Notes under the pieces: model-generated
Seen by the model: only the letters and a program-made list of their open reading frames with translations
Told to the model about the DNA's origin: nothing
Database searches by the model: none
Source of the DNA: Acetobacteraceae bacterium AT-5844
GTDB taxonomy: Bacteria; Pseudomonadota; Alphaproteobacteria; Acetobacterales; Acetobacteraceae
NCBI GenBank assembly: GCA_000245075.1
Contig: JH600062.1
Coordinates: forward strand, 1 to 33,694
Direction of reading: 5' to 3'
DNA: 33,694 nt
Translations under genes and position numbers: made by a program
Shown here: piece after piece, positions 24,522 to 32,893 of the stretch
How the letters are laid out: the number at the start of each line of letters is the position of its first letter
How positions within the stretch are numbered: the first letter of the stretch is position 1

Positions 24522-25274
24522 ATGATGTTCCGCGATCATCCCGCCCCTGCCCTTGCGATCAGCCAGCCCGGCCACGCCTGGATTGCCGGGCAGATCCTGC
24601 GCCACTGGAACCGGCCGCTGGACCGGGCGCTGCTGCTGGCGGCGGACCAGCACGACATCGCCTGGCTGGATTGGGAATGCCACCCCAGCTTCGACAGCCA
24701 GACCGGCCGCCCGCACAGCTTCCGCGCCCTGGGCCCCGCCACCCACGCACCCATGTGGCGCCAGGGCATTGCGCGGGCGCTGGCCGCCTGGGGCATGCGG
24801 GTGGCGCTGCTGGTCTCCCGCCATGGCGCTTTTCTCTACACGCGCTTCGCCGACCCCGCGCGGATGAGCCCTGCCGACACCGCCGCCATCGAGGCGTTCA
24901 TGCAGGAGCAACGCCCCCTGCAACGCCAATGGGCGGAAGCGCTGGGGCTGGATGACGCCACGCTGGAGCATGACACCGGCATGATCGCCATGGCTGATGC
25001 GCTGTCCCTGGCACTGTGTGGTGATCTCAGGACGCCGCTGGACATCAAGGCGCCGGATGGACAGGGCGGGCAGATCAGCCTGCGGCTGGCCGCATTGCCG
25101 GAAGAGGGGCGGTTCAGCCTCTCGCCCTGGCCGCTGGGCGTGGCATCCCTCCTGCTGGAAGCGGAGGCCATGCCACTCCCTGCCGCCGGCCGCTTCCCCG
25201 ATGAGGCCGCCATGCACGCGTGGCACCGGACTACGCCCCGGGTGGCATTCCAGGTGGAGCTGGTGCCGGGGTAG
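24522..25274 (+). CDS. DUF3891 family protein
   Basis: 250 residues, soluble, no signal peptide. The conserved start is AISQPGHAWIAGQILRHW, followed by AADQHDIAWLDWE and, further on, LVSRHGAFLY; the His/Asp pattern looks like a degenerate or divergent HD-type metal site. DUF3891 has no established function. ATG 24522 (or 24525) is likely; the frame is open to 24492, which would overlap the DUF983 gene. It ends 16 bases before a strong bidirectional terminator shared with the convergent CBS gene. Confidence 0.8.
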   Translation: MMFRDHPAPALAISQPGHAWIAGQILRHWNRPLDRALLLAADQHDIAWLDWECHPSFDSQTGRPHSFRALGPATHAPMWRQGIARALAAWGMRVALLVSRHGAFLYTRFADPARMSPADTAAIEAFMQEQRPLQRQWAEALGLDDATLEHDTGMIAMADALSLALCGDLRTPLDIKAPDGQGGQISLRLAALPEEGRFSLSPWPLGVASLLLEAEAMPLPAAGRFPDEAAMHAWHRTTPRVAFQVELVPG

Positions 25275-25290
25275 TCGCTCCGACAAAAAT

Positions 25291-25316
25291 GCGCGGGGGA
25301 ATTGCTTCCCCCGCGC
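25291..25316. terminator. Bidirectional terminator between convergent genes
   Basis: GCGCGGGGGAA/TTCCCCCGCGC (11 bp, loop TTGC), with CTTTCGCTTTT on the right and GACAAAAAT on the left. It can end the DUF3891 gene (+) and the CBS-BON gene (-). Confidence 0.85.
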
Positions 25317-25344
25317 CTTTCGCTTTTCCTGAGCGGGATACGTG

Positions 25345-26031
25345 TCAGTCGAGCACGAAGGGCGGCTTCGGCACCAGGTCCAGCTTCACATCCTTCACGC
25401 CCGGCACGCTCTCGGCCAGCACGCGCAGGGCGCGCTCCACATCCGGGGAGCGGCTGAAGCCGTGGAATGTGACGACGCCGCCAGTGACATCCACGAAGAC
25501 GAGATAGGAATCCGCCCAGGCCTGCTTGCGCATCTCACGGCGCACATTGCGGCGGATCTCCTGGTCGGAGATGGACACATCGGCCTTGGCGGCCGGGGCC
25601 AGCACGGCGCGCATCAGGTCGGCGCGGGAGAGGACGCCGGCCAGCCTGCCATCCTTCACCACCGGCAGACGGCGGATGCGGCGCTTCTCCAACAGGGCCG
25701 CGGCATGCGCGACCGTGTCCTCCTCCGACACCACCTCCAGCTTGGTGGACATGACGTCCCGCGCACGCTGGCCGTGGATCTGCGCGTAGTCATGCGCCTG
25801 CCTCGGTGCCGCACCGAAGAGGCGCGAGAGCCAGGACTTCGGTGCCTCGTCCTCGGCGGCCAGGCGGCGCATCAGGTCCCCTTCCGTCACCAGGCCAATC
25901 AGGCTGCCATCGGCTTCGACGACCGGCACGCCCGAGATGCCGCGATCGGCGAACAGGGTGGCCAGGGCCGGCACCGGAGTGTCAGGGCTGACCGTCATCA
26001 CATCGCGGGTCATGATGTCGCGGACGAGCAT
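25345..26031 (-). CDS. CBS-domain pair plus BON domain protein
   Basis: 228 residues, cytoplasmic. CBS 1 (residues 1-60; MLVRDIMTRDVMTVSPDTPV, GISGVPVVEADGSLIGLVTEGDLMRRL) and CBS 2 (about 92-145; RARDVMSTKLEVVSEEDTV, IRRLPVVKDGRLAGVLSRADLMRAV) should bind adenine nucleotides. A BON domain follows (about 155-225; YLVFVDVTGGVVTFHGFSRS), usually a phospholipid- or protein-binding module. ATG 26031 has AAGGAG at 26043-26048. The gene starts 58 bases after the P-type ATPase stop, so it probably shares its transcript and could sense energy state for the pump. Confidence 0.9.
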   Translation of the reverse strand: MLVRDIMTRDVMTVSPDTPVPALATLFADRGISGVPVVEADGSLIGLVTEGDLMRRLAAEDEAPKSWLSRLFGAAPRQAHDYAQIHGQRARDVMSTKLEVVSEEDTVAHAAALLEKRRIRRLPVVKDGRLAGVLSRADLMRAVLAPAAKADVSISDQEIRRNVRREMRKQAWADSYLVFVDVTGGVVTFHGFSRSPDVERALRVLAESVPGVKDVKLDLVPKPPFVLD

Positions 26032-26089
26032 GTGAGCGTTCTCCTTATTACGGCGCCGCATGGCGCCGGGGGTGGAATGGCGGGCCGGC

Positions 26090-28813
26090 TCAGGCTCTAT
26101 CCCCGAACAGGCCAAAGCGGCTCAAAACCAGCTTCTCCCCTTCCAGAATGGCGAGCAGAGCCACCCCGGCGAGCACGCAGAACAGGCTTTCCGCCAGCGG
26201 CGCCGGCGCCGTGCCGAAAAGCCTCTGCATCAATGGGAGATAGGTAAAGGCGAGTTGCAGAACGACCACCACGGCGACGGCACCGATCACAACCGGCGTG
26301 CCCAGCAGGCCCCGCACCGTCAGCGAGGTGCCGTGGAGGTAGCGGAGGTTGAACAGGTAGAAGATTTCCATGGCGACGATGGTGTTCACCACCAGCGTGC
26401 GGGCGGTGGCCTCGCTCAGGCCGCTGCCCAGCGCATGGAAGAAGATCGCCAGGGACCCTGCCACGAACAGCAACGAGACGAAGCCGACCCGCCACAGCAT
26501 GAAGGGGGAGAGCAGCGGTGCCTGGGGCGGGCGCGGCGGCCGGCGCATGACGTTCTGCTCCGCCGGCTCGAAGGCCAGGGCCAGGCCGAGGGTGACGGCG
26601 GTGACCATGTTGATCCACAGGATCTGCACCGCCGTCATCGGCATGGTGAAGCCGACGAGGATGGCGGCGATGACGGCCAGCACCTCGCCACCGCTGGTGG
26701 GCAGTGTCCAGGCGATGACCTTGCGGATGTTGTCGTAGACGGTGCGGCCTTCCCGCACGGCGGCGACGATGGAGGCGAAGTTGTCGTCCATCAGCACCAT
26801 CTGGGCCGCCTCCTTGGCGGCTTCGGTGCCCTTGCGGCCCATGGCGATGCCGATATCGGCCTGCTTCACGGCGGGGGCGTCGTTCACGCCGTCGCCCGTC
26901 ATGGCCACCACCTGGCCGCGCGCCTGCAAGGCCCGGACGATGCGCAGCTTGTGCTCGGGGCTGGTGCGGGCAAAGACGCTGGCGCGCTCCACGGCATCGG
27001 TGAAAGCGTCGTCGCGCAGCGCGTCCAGCGCCGCGCCGGTCATCACCACCGGGCTCCGCGAGAGGCCGATCTGGCGGGCGATGGCGGCGGCGGTCTCGGC
27101 ATGGTCGCCGGTGATCATCTTCACCGCGATGCCGGCGGTGTGGCAGTGCCGGATGGCCGCCACCGCTTCCTCGCGCGGCGGGTCGATGAAGCTGACGAGG
27201 CCGAGCAGCACCAGCCCCTCGGCCAGCATGGTGTCATCCAGCGTGGCGGAGGGATCAGCGGGGCGGAAGGCGAAGGCCAGCACGCGTTCCCCTTGCGCCG
27301 CGGCCTGGGCGATCCAGCCTTCCCAGAAGGCGCGGTCGAGCGGGGCCTCGCCCCCAGCGATGCTTTGGCGCGCGCAGCGTTCCAGCAACACCTCCGGCGC
27401 GCCTTTGACGAAGAGCCGCCCAGCGCCCTCCGGCGCCTCGCAGAGCGTGGCCATGTAGCGGTTGCGGGGGTCAAAGGGGATTTCCGCCCGGCGCGGCCAG
27501 GAGGCGCGCAGATGCGCGGGGTCCAGCCCCGCCTTCATGCCCAGAGTGATCAGGGCGCCTTCCATCGGGTCCCCGTCCACCACCCAATGGCCCTTGCTGT
27601 GGCGGAGCTGGGCATCGTTGCACAGCATGGCGGCGCGTAGCAGCGGTGCGGCGGCGGCAATGGCAGCAGCATCGTCCTCCCCCCCTGCCGCCGTCAGCCG
27701 GCCTTCGGGAGCGTAGCCGGCACCGCTCGCCGCGATATTCACGCCGCAGGTGCCGAGCTGGCGGACGGTCATCTCGTTGCGGGTCAGCGTGCCGGTCTTG
27801 TCGGAGCAGATGGTGGTGACGGCGCCCAGCGTTTCCACGGCGGGCAGGCGGCGGATGACGGCATGGCGCGCCGCCATGCGGCGGACGCCGATGGCGAGGG
27901 TGATGGAAATCACCGCCGGCAACCCTTCCGGAATGGCGCCGACCGCCAGAGCGACGACGGCGATCAGCGCCTCCGCCCAGCCATAGCCGCGCACAAGGAC
28001 CGCGAAGGCAAACAGCGCCGCGCCGCAAAACAGCGCATACCAGGTGAAGAGGCGGCCGAAATGGTTGATCTTGCGCAGCAGCGGCGTGGTCAGCGTCTGC
28101 ACCTCGCTCACCAGCGTGCTGATGCGGCCGATTTCGGTCCGCGCCCCGGTGGCGACGACGATGCCGAGGCCGCTGCCCGCCGCCACCAGCGTGCCGGAAT
28201 AGGCCATGCTGTGCCGGTCTCCCAGCGCGGCATCCTCGGCCACCGGATCGTCATCCTTGTTGGTGGCGACGGATTCACCGGTCAGTACCGCTTCATCCAT
28301 CCGCAGCGCATTGGCGCGCAGAAGGCGGAGATCGGCCGGCACACGGTCTCCCGCTTCGAGCAGCACGATGTCCCCGGGAACCAGTTCCTCCACCGGGAGG
28401 CTGACGCGCTGCCCGGCGCGGAGCGTGCTGGCGCGGGGGGCGATCATCGCGCGGATCGCGTTCAGCGCCTGCTCTGCCTTGCCCTCCTGCACGAAGCCGA
28501 CCGCGGCGTTGATGAGCACCACGCCGAGGATAACGCCGGAATCGACCCAGTGGCCCAGGGCCGCCGCGGCGCAGGCACTGGCCAGCAGGAAGTAGATCAG
28601 CGCGTTGTTGAACTGGGAGAGGAACCGCCACAGGGGGCTGCGGCCCGGCGTCGCCGGCAGGGCGTTGGGCCCATATTGCCGGGCGCGCCCTCGCGCTTCC
28701 TCCGGCGTCAGGCCCTCGGTCGAGGTTTCGAGGACCAGGAGCGCCTCTGAGGCGGTTTGGCTGTGCCAGCTCTCGCGCGGACCGCCCCCAGTGGTCAGAG
28801 CGTGCCCAGACAT
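26090..28813 (-). CDS. P2-type cation-transporting ATPase
   Basis: A 907-residue pump with all P-type landmarks: TGES (178-181, actuator), PEGLP (295-299, M4), D338-K-T-G-T-L-T (phosphorylated Asp), and TGDGVNDAPAVKQADIGIAMG. The N-terminal cation-ATPase domain is present (EGLTPEEARGRARQYGPNALP). M6 reads N735-M-V-T-A739, where Ca2+ pumps have N-x-x-T-D, so the second Ca2+ ligand is missing and the transported ion is unclear; CtpF/PMA1-like bacterial pumps share this. ATG 28813 has AAGGGTGG at good spacing, favouring it over ATG 28831. The CBS-BON gene follows. A small inverted repeat lies 20 bases upstream. Confidence 0.93.
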   Translation of the reverse strand: MSGHALTTGGGPRESWHSQTASEALLVLETSTEGLTPEEARGRARQYGPNALPATPGRSPLWRFLSQFNNALIYFLLASACAAAALGHWVDSGVILGVVLINAAVGFVQEGKAEQALNAIRAMIAPRASTLRAGQRVSLPVEELVPGDIVLLEAGDRVPADLRLLRANALRMDEAVLTGESVATNKDDDPVAEDAALGDRHSMAYSGTLVAAGSGLGIVVATGARTEIGRISTLVSEVQTLTTPLLRKINHFGRLFTWYALFCGAALFAFAVLVRGYGWAEALIAVVALAVGAIPEGLPAVISITLAIGVRRMAARHAVIRRLPAVETLGAVTTICSDKTGTLTRNEMTVRQLGTCGVNIAASGAGYAPEGRLTAAGGEDDAAAIAAAAPLLRAAMLCNDAQLRHSKGHWVVDGDPMEGALITLGMKAGLDPAHLRASWPRRAEIPFDPRNRYMATLCEAPEGAGRLFVKGAPEVLLERCARQSIAGGEAPLDRAFWEGWIAQAAAQGERVLAFAFRPADPSATLDDTMLAEGLVLLGLVSFIDPPREEAVAAIRHCHTAGIAVKMITGDHAETAAAIARQIGLSRSPVVMTGAALDALRDDAFTDAVERASVFARTSPEHKLRIVRALQARGQVVAMTGDGVNDAPAVKQADIGIAMGRKGTEAAKEAAQMVLMDDNFASIVAAVREGRTVYDNIRKVIAWTLPTSGGEVLAVIAAILVGFTMPMTAVQILWINMVTAVTLGLALAFEPAEQNVMRRPPRPPQAPLLSPFMLWRVGFVSLLFVAGSLAIFFHALGSGLSEATARTLVVNTIVAMEIFYLFNLRYLHGTSLTVRGLLGTPVVIGAVAVVVVLQLAFTYLPLMQRLFGTAPAPLAESLFCVLAGVALLAILEGEKLVLSRFGLFGDRA

Positions 28814-28833
28814 GCCGTTGCCACCCTTCATGT

Positions 28834-28849
28834 CGCTGTACCGACAGCG
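28834..28849 (-). promoter_or_regulatory. Inverted repeat just upstream of the ATPase gene
   Basis: CGCTGT-ACCG-ACAGCG, perfect 6-bp arms, about 20 bases before the ATG at 28813. It could be an operator or a leader hairpin controlling translation. A weak promoter (TTGTGG, 18 bases, ACGTAT on the minus strand, roughly 28851-28880) may lie just upstream. Confidence 0.35.
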
Positions 28850-29258
28850 GAATACGTTACAGGAAATTCACCTACCCACAAGATAAGGAACGGCGGGGAA
28901 GCTGGCCGGCCCACGACAGGTGACGTGCGGCGAATGCCCTCGCCTGCCACGGCAGTTCGCCCCATCTGCAACTCCCTCTTCCTGCCACTGCCGGAGCCTG
29001 GCCGACCCTGGCGGTAGAACGGCTTCGCATTTCAGCAGGCTGCATGAAGGCTGCCATGATCTGGCTCAAATCCGTGCCAGAAGGTGGCGTTCAAGCTCTG
29101 CAGGAGGGGCTTCGGGGGGAGGGTCACGTTGCAGTTAGGGCGGCACGGCCCACAGCTACCGGCGCAGGTCGCGAAGCACAGGCAGGCGCAGGAAGGGGCG
29201 GAGGGAGGTCGCCCGGTCCGGACGCCTCGCCTCGATGAGCCTCGGGAGTATGGTGCCC
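28850..29258. other. Gene-free stretch between the ATPase and TAXI genes
   Basis: About 410 bases with only short, unconvincing frames on both strands (up to 102 codons, rich in Cys/Arg/Ser, no family resemblance). The right side probably holds the ATPase promoter. A small hairpin CTGCCC/GGGCAG (29259-29275) straddles the TAXI gene's stop codon. No RNA gene or mobile element was recognised. Confidence 0.5.
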
Positions 29259-29264
29259 CTGCCC

Positions 29265-30260
29265 TCAGCGGGCAGAAGCAGAGCCGGGGTTGAAGCGTGT
29301 CCAACCCGGTACCAGCGCCGCCAGATTCACGTCCTTCCACTTCGGGTGCCGCGGCGGCTGCAGGAAGGCGGGGAAGCGGGCGTGGAGGGCCTCCACGAAG
29401 CGGGAGACCTTGCGGTACCGCTCGCTTCCCGGCTGCCAGGCATAGACGGCCATGACGGCACCCACCGCGATGGTCTCGATGGTCGCCTCGGGCGGGATGA
29501 GGTTTGGATAGTCGGTCGCAGCCAGGGGTGAAGGAAGATAGGTCTCGATCAACGCCTCGGTGATGGGGATGGGCAGGAAGTGCAGCCCGGTGCCGGGCGG
29601 GAGGTTGCTGAACAGCCGGGCGGGCTTGCCTGCCACGAAGACGAGGGCCGCGATCTCCCCCGCCCGGAGCCGCGTCAGCGCCACATCCTGTGTCTCCTGC
29701 TGCACCTCCGGCTTGATGCCCAGCATGTCGAACACCAGGGACGCGGTCATCGCCGTGCCGCTGCCGGCGAGATCGATGTTGACGAACTTTCCCGTCAGAT
29801 CCTGCAACGAACGGATGTCTTCACGCGCGAGGACGTGGATTTCCTCGTCATAGAGCTTGGCGATGTACTGGATCATGCTGTCGATGCCGGGCACCAGCCT
29901 CTGATTGCGTGCAAAGGTCAGGGCGTCGGATTGCACGATGCCGATATCGACGCCGCGCAGCAGCATGATGTCGAGGATGTTCTGGACCGACCCCTTGCCG
30001 ATCATGGGCAGCACGCGCAGGGCGTCTCCGTCATCGAGCACGGAGGCGAGGTCGGCGGCGATACGGATATAGGTGCCTTCCACCCCACCGGCGATCACCC
30101 CTACCGTGCCGCCATTGGCGCGCGCCACCATGCTGTTGATCACGGCGACGTTCTGCGCGCCAGCCGGCCGGGGCGACGCCGCGGCGACGGCCGCGGTGAG
30201 CGCCGCAGTAGTGAGCAGCATGCCGCGCCGTGTCAGGGCAGGCGGGGTGGTATCGGTCAT
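29265..30260 (-). CDS. Orphan TAXI-family TRAP-type solute-binding protein
   Basis: 331 residues. A twin-arginine-like signal (T-R-R-G-M-L-L, then a hydrophobic run ending A-G-A/QN) predicts export to the periplasm. The mature part is of the TAXI type: GGVEGTYIRIAADLASVL, DIGIVQSDALTFA, INIDLAGSGT-like VNIDLAGSGTAMTA, DVALTRLRAGEIAALVFVAGKP and a C-terminal AVYAWQPGSERYRKVSRFVEAL. Such proteins normally feed a DctM-type permease, but none is here. Its ATG overlaps the stop of the upstream membrane-anchored gene (ATGA, 30257-30260), so the two are coupled. A sensing or accessory role is as likely as transport. Ligand unknown. Confidence 0.88.
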   Translation of the reverse strand: MTDTTPPALTRRGMLLTTAALTAAVAAASPRPAGAQNVAVINSMVARANGGTVGVIAGGVEGTYIRIAADLASVLDDGDALRVLPMIGKGSVQNILDIMLLRGVDIGIVQSDALTFARNQRLVPGIDSMIQYIAKLYDEEIHVLAREDIRSLQDLTGKFVNIDLAGSGTAMTASLVFDMLGIKPEVQQETQDVALTRLRAGEIAALVFVAGKPARLFSNLPPGTGLHFLPIPITEALIETYLPSPLAATDYPNLIPPEATIETIAVGAVMAVYAWQPGSERYRKVSRFVEALHARFPAFLQPPRHPKWKDVNLAALVPGWTRFNPGSASAR

Positions 30261-31675
30261 GGTTTGGCCTCCAGGGCTCTGATGCGGTGGTCCACCGATG
30301 CGCCGCGCGCCTCCGCGCGGCGGTACCAGGCCAGGGCGGCGGCCGGATCTGGCTGCAGTCCCCGTGCATTGAGGAAGGGCAAGGTGCGCGGGTCATAAGT
30401 CTCCGCCAGCCGCAGGGCAGCATTGGCGCTGCCTGCGGCTTCCGCCCGCTCCAGAAGGCGCCGCGCGCCGGAAATGTCGCCCAGGGCCAGAAGCTCATCG
30501 CCCCGCTGTAGCAGGCGGGTGACCAGGACCGGGTCGGCCATGGCAGCAGGAGGTGAGGTCGTGGGGAGAAATACCGGGGACAGCGAGGCCTGTGGCAGCG
30601 GCGCTGGAATCCCGGGTGCGGTGTCGGGTGGCGGCGCAAGCTCGGCAGGAGTAGCGGTGAGGAGTGCACCAGCCTCTGGCGGAGGAGCCAGGCTTCCCGA
30701 AGCCGGGTCCAGCGGGCTTGCTATGGAGGGCGGCGGCAGAGGCTGGAGGTAAACCGTGGCCGCCGCCGGTTCCGCAGCCAGTGGCTCTGCGGGAATGACG
30801 GCCTGATGGGAAGCAGTGAGGAAAAACGCTGCCTCTCCCTCCAGGATCGGGAATGCCGTCTCCGCCCATGACGGGATCACAAAATGAAGCGCTGGCGGGA
30901 GCAGCGCGGCCGCCGGCGCCTCCAGGGGAAGCTGGGCAGCCGGCGCCGTGGCCATGGGAATGTTCACGGCAGGCAGGTTGGCCGCCAGAACGGAGCGGCT
31001 TCCCCCTGCTGGAGCGCCGGGCTCAGAGTTGAGAGCTGGAGGCGCAGCGGAGGCGGGGGTGATGCTGGCCCTCTCCGCCACTGGCGGGCTGATCTGCCAG
31101 GGGCGCGACCAGGAGAGCGCGCCGAGCACGAACCCTACCGCCAGCGCGCCCGCCAGCAGGGCCTGACTCCGGAAAGGGGAACGAGACACGACATGCGAAG
31201 CCAATACCGTCGCCACGGACGCAGTCGGCCCGGATGAAGGCGACTGCGAGAGCATAAGCCGGAGCGCTTCCGCCCAGCCGGACTGAGGGGGAATGCTGAT
31301 AGGTTCTTCAAAGGCGAAGGCTTCCCGAAGAATGAGGGGAAGCTGCGGAACATCCTCCTGCCGCAGCAGGCGGTGCACCACGGGCAAATAGCCAGGGTAG
31401 GCCGCCTCAAAGCCGGCACGGGATAGTTCCACGTGAAACGCTTCAGAGAGGCCAGGCGTCCAGTGGCCCGACAGCTCAAATAGAGCCACCCCGCCCTCAG
31501 GGCGGATCATGACAATGGGGAGACGAAGCTCACCAAAACAGCAATGGCTGAGAAGTATCCATCCGCGCTGTAAATGTTCCGACACCCGGTCGGAAACATC
31601 GTCGGAATATTTTACATCTCTCCTGCTGACGATTTTTCTGATACCGGCTTGCACGAGATCCTCCGGAACGTCCAT
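30257..31675 (-). CDS. Membrane-anchored protein with cytoplasmic N-domain, Pro/Ala linker and Sel1/TPR-like C-domain
   Basis: 472 residues, partner of the TAXI protein. Residues 1-165 form a soluble region (for example RPEGGVALFELSGHWTPGLS and AGFEAAYPGYLPVVHRLLR, faintly like a nuclease-related NERD fold, not certain). A single helix lies at about 169-189 with Arg on the N-side, so the C-terminal part should be periplasmic. A Pro/Ala-rich linker (190-385) leads to Sel1/TPR-like repeats (RGDELLALGDISGARRLLER, SANAALRLAETYDP, DPAAALAWYRRAEARG). The periplasmic repeats could bind the TAXI protein. The start region has unusually A+T-rich codons; ATG 31675 has a weak site (AACGGG), and ATG 31510 is an alternative start. 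Confidence 0.75.
   Translation of the reverse strand: MDVPEDLVQAGIRKIVSRRDVKYSDDVSDRVSEHLQRGWILLSHCCFGELRLPIVMIRPEGGVALFELSGHWTPGLSEAFHVELSRAGFEAAYPGYLPVVHRLLRQEDVPQLPLILREAFAFEEPISIPPQSGWAEALRLMLSQSPSSGPTASVATVLASHVVSRSPFRSQALLAGALAVGFVLGALSWSRPWQISPPVAERASITPASAAPPALNSEPGAPAGGSRSVLAANLPAVNIPMATAPAAQLPLEAPAAALLPPALHFVIPSWAETAFPILEGEAAFFLTASHQAVIPAEPLAAEPAAATVYLQPLPPPSIASPLDPASGSLAPPPEAGALLTATPAELAPPPDTAPGIPAPLPQASLSPVFLPTTSPPAAMADPVLVTRLLQRGDELLALGDISGARRLLERAEAAGSANAALRLAETYDPRTLPFLNARGLQPDPAAALAWYRRAEARGASVDHRIRALEAKP
31569..31616 (-). promoter_or_regulatory. Two mutually exclusive hairpins near the start of the anchor gene
   Basis: The left arm TGTAAATGTTCCGAC (31569-31583) can pair with GTCGGAAACA (31589-31598) or, over a longer stretch, with GTCGGAATATTTTACA (31601-31616). 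Both competitors lie about 60-105 bases inside the gene as called, in locally A+T-rich sequence. This layout resembles an attenuator or a leader if the true start is 31510. Confidence 0.35.
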
Positions 31676-31851
31676 CCCGTTACGTGCGAAGCGATGCTAT
31701 ACTTGAATGTCATTCCGTTTCCAGAATCTTCTTTCGGAATTCGCGCTTCCGGCTGCGGAAAAACGGGAGGAAAGGTGACCCCCCCCTGCTTTAACGCCGC
31801 CATTTGCTCCAGGCCCCTGGGCAGTACATCGGCCCTTTCCCAGGCCAGGAT

Positions 31852-32775
31852 TCAACGGGGCGGATGCACCTTCCGCCAATGCAGCGCGATCTGCTCCCGC
31901 GTCGTCACCCAGACATCGGGACAGGACTTCACATGGTCCATGAAGCGCGCCAGCGCGGCCGCACGCGCGGGCCGCCCAACCAGGCGGCAATGCAGGCCGA
32001 TACTCATCATCTTTGGTGAAGTTTGCCCTTCAGCACGCAGGAAATCGAAAGCATCGCGCAGATGCTGTTCGAACCCGTCATTGCTGCTGAAGCCGGGCGG
32101 CACCGCATATTTCATGTCGTTGTTGTCGAGCGTGTAGGGAATGATCAGCAACGGCTTGCCCGCGACGGTGACGTAGTAGGGCAGGTCGTCGTCATAGGCG
32201 TCGCTGTCGTAGAGGAAGCCGCCATGCTCGGCGACGAGGCGGCGTGTCTGCTCGCTGATACGCCCCGTGTACCAGCCGACCGGCGGCTTGCCGACGGTGC
32301 GGGTGATGGTCTCCACGCATTGCGCGATGTGCTGGCGCTCCGTGGCCTCATCGACATTCTGGTAGTTGATCCAGCGCCAGCCATGGCTCGCCACCTCATG
32401 CCCGGCCTCGGCAAAGGCACGGCCGATGGCAGGGTTCAGTTCCAACGCCCGGCCGACGCCATAGACGGTCAGCTTGAAGTCGCGCTCGGCGAACAGGCGC
32501 AGCACACGCCACACGCCCGCACGCGCGCCATAGTCGAACTGGCTTTCCTTGCCGATGTCCCGCATGCCGAGCACGGGATTCCCGCCCGGCGTCTCGTTCA
32601 GATAGATCTCGCTGCCGGCATCACCGTTCAGAACAGTGTTCTCGCCGCCCTCCTCGTAATTCAGCACGAAGGAGACGGCGAGCTTCGCGCCGCCCGGCCA
32701 TTGCGGGTCCGGCGGGTTGGCGCCGTAGCCAACGAAGTCACGGGGATAGCAGCTGTCGGGGGCGAGGATCGTCAT
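31852..32775 (-). CDS. puuE: Allantoinase PuuE (polysaccharide-deacetylase-like fold)
   Basis: Opens the hydantoin ring of allantoin to allantoate in purine breakdown. The 307 residues match the PuuE type, a NodB-like barrel unrelated to classical amidohydrolase allantoinases: YPRDFVGYGANPPDPQWPGG at the N-terminus, SFVLNYEEGGE, GHEVASHGWRWINYQ, GWYTGRIS, and a C-terminal VWVTTREQIALHW. Length is as expected. Start ATG 32775. It stands alone, divergent from the aldolase gene; uricase and transthyretin-like partners are not in the window. The 176 bases downstream (31676-31851) hold no gene. Confidence 0.93.
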   Translation of the reverse strand: MTILAPDSCYPRDFVGYGANPPDPQWPGGAKLAVSFVLNYEEGGENTVLNGDAGSEIYLNETPGGNPVLGMRDIGKESQFDYGARAGVWRVLRLFAERDFKLTVYGVGRALELNPAIGRAFAEAGHEVASHGWRWINYQNVDEATERQHIAQCVETITRTVGKPPVGWYTGRISEQTRRLVAEHGGFLYDSDAYDDDLPYYVTVAGKPLLIIPYTLDNNDMKYAVPPGFSSNDGFEQHLRDAFDFLRAEGQTSPKMMSIGLHCRLVGRPARAAALARFMDHVKSCPDVWVTTREQIALHWRKVHPPR

Positions 32776-32893
32776 GGGGCGAAGCTTGCTGGGAGCAAGC
32801 CGCGAGCGTCAACAACGCCGTTGCGCCCCTTCACCTCTCACGCGCCGCAGCGCACAATCCCGGCACAGCATGGCAGAGAGGAAACAGGCCGGC

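Noticed and set aside
29032-29340. A 102-codon minus-strand frame overlapping the end of the TAXI gene
   Set aside because: Cys/Arg/Pro-rich, no motif, and it overlaps a solid gene.
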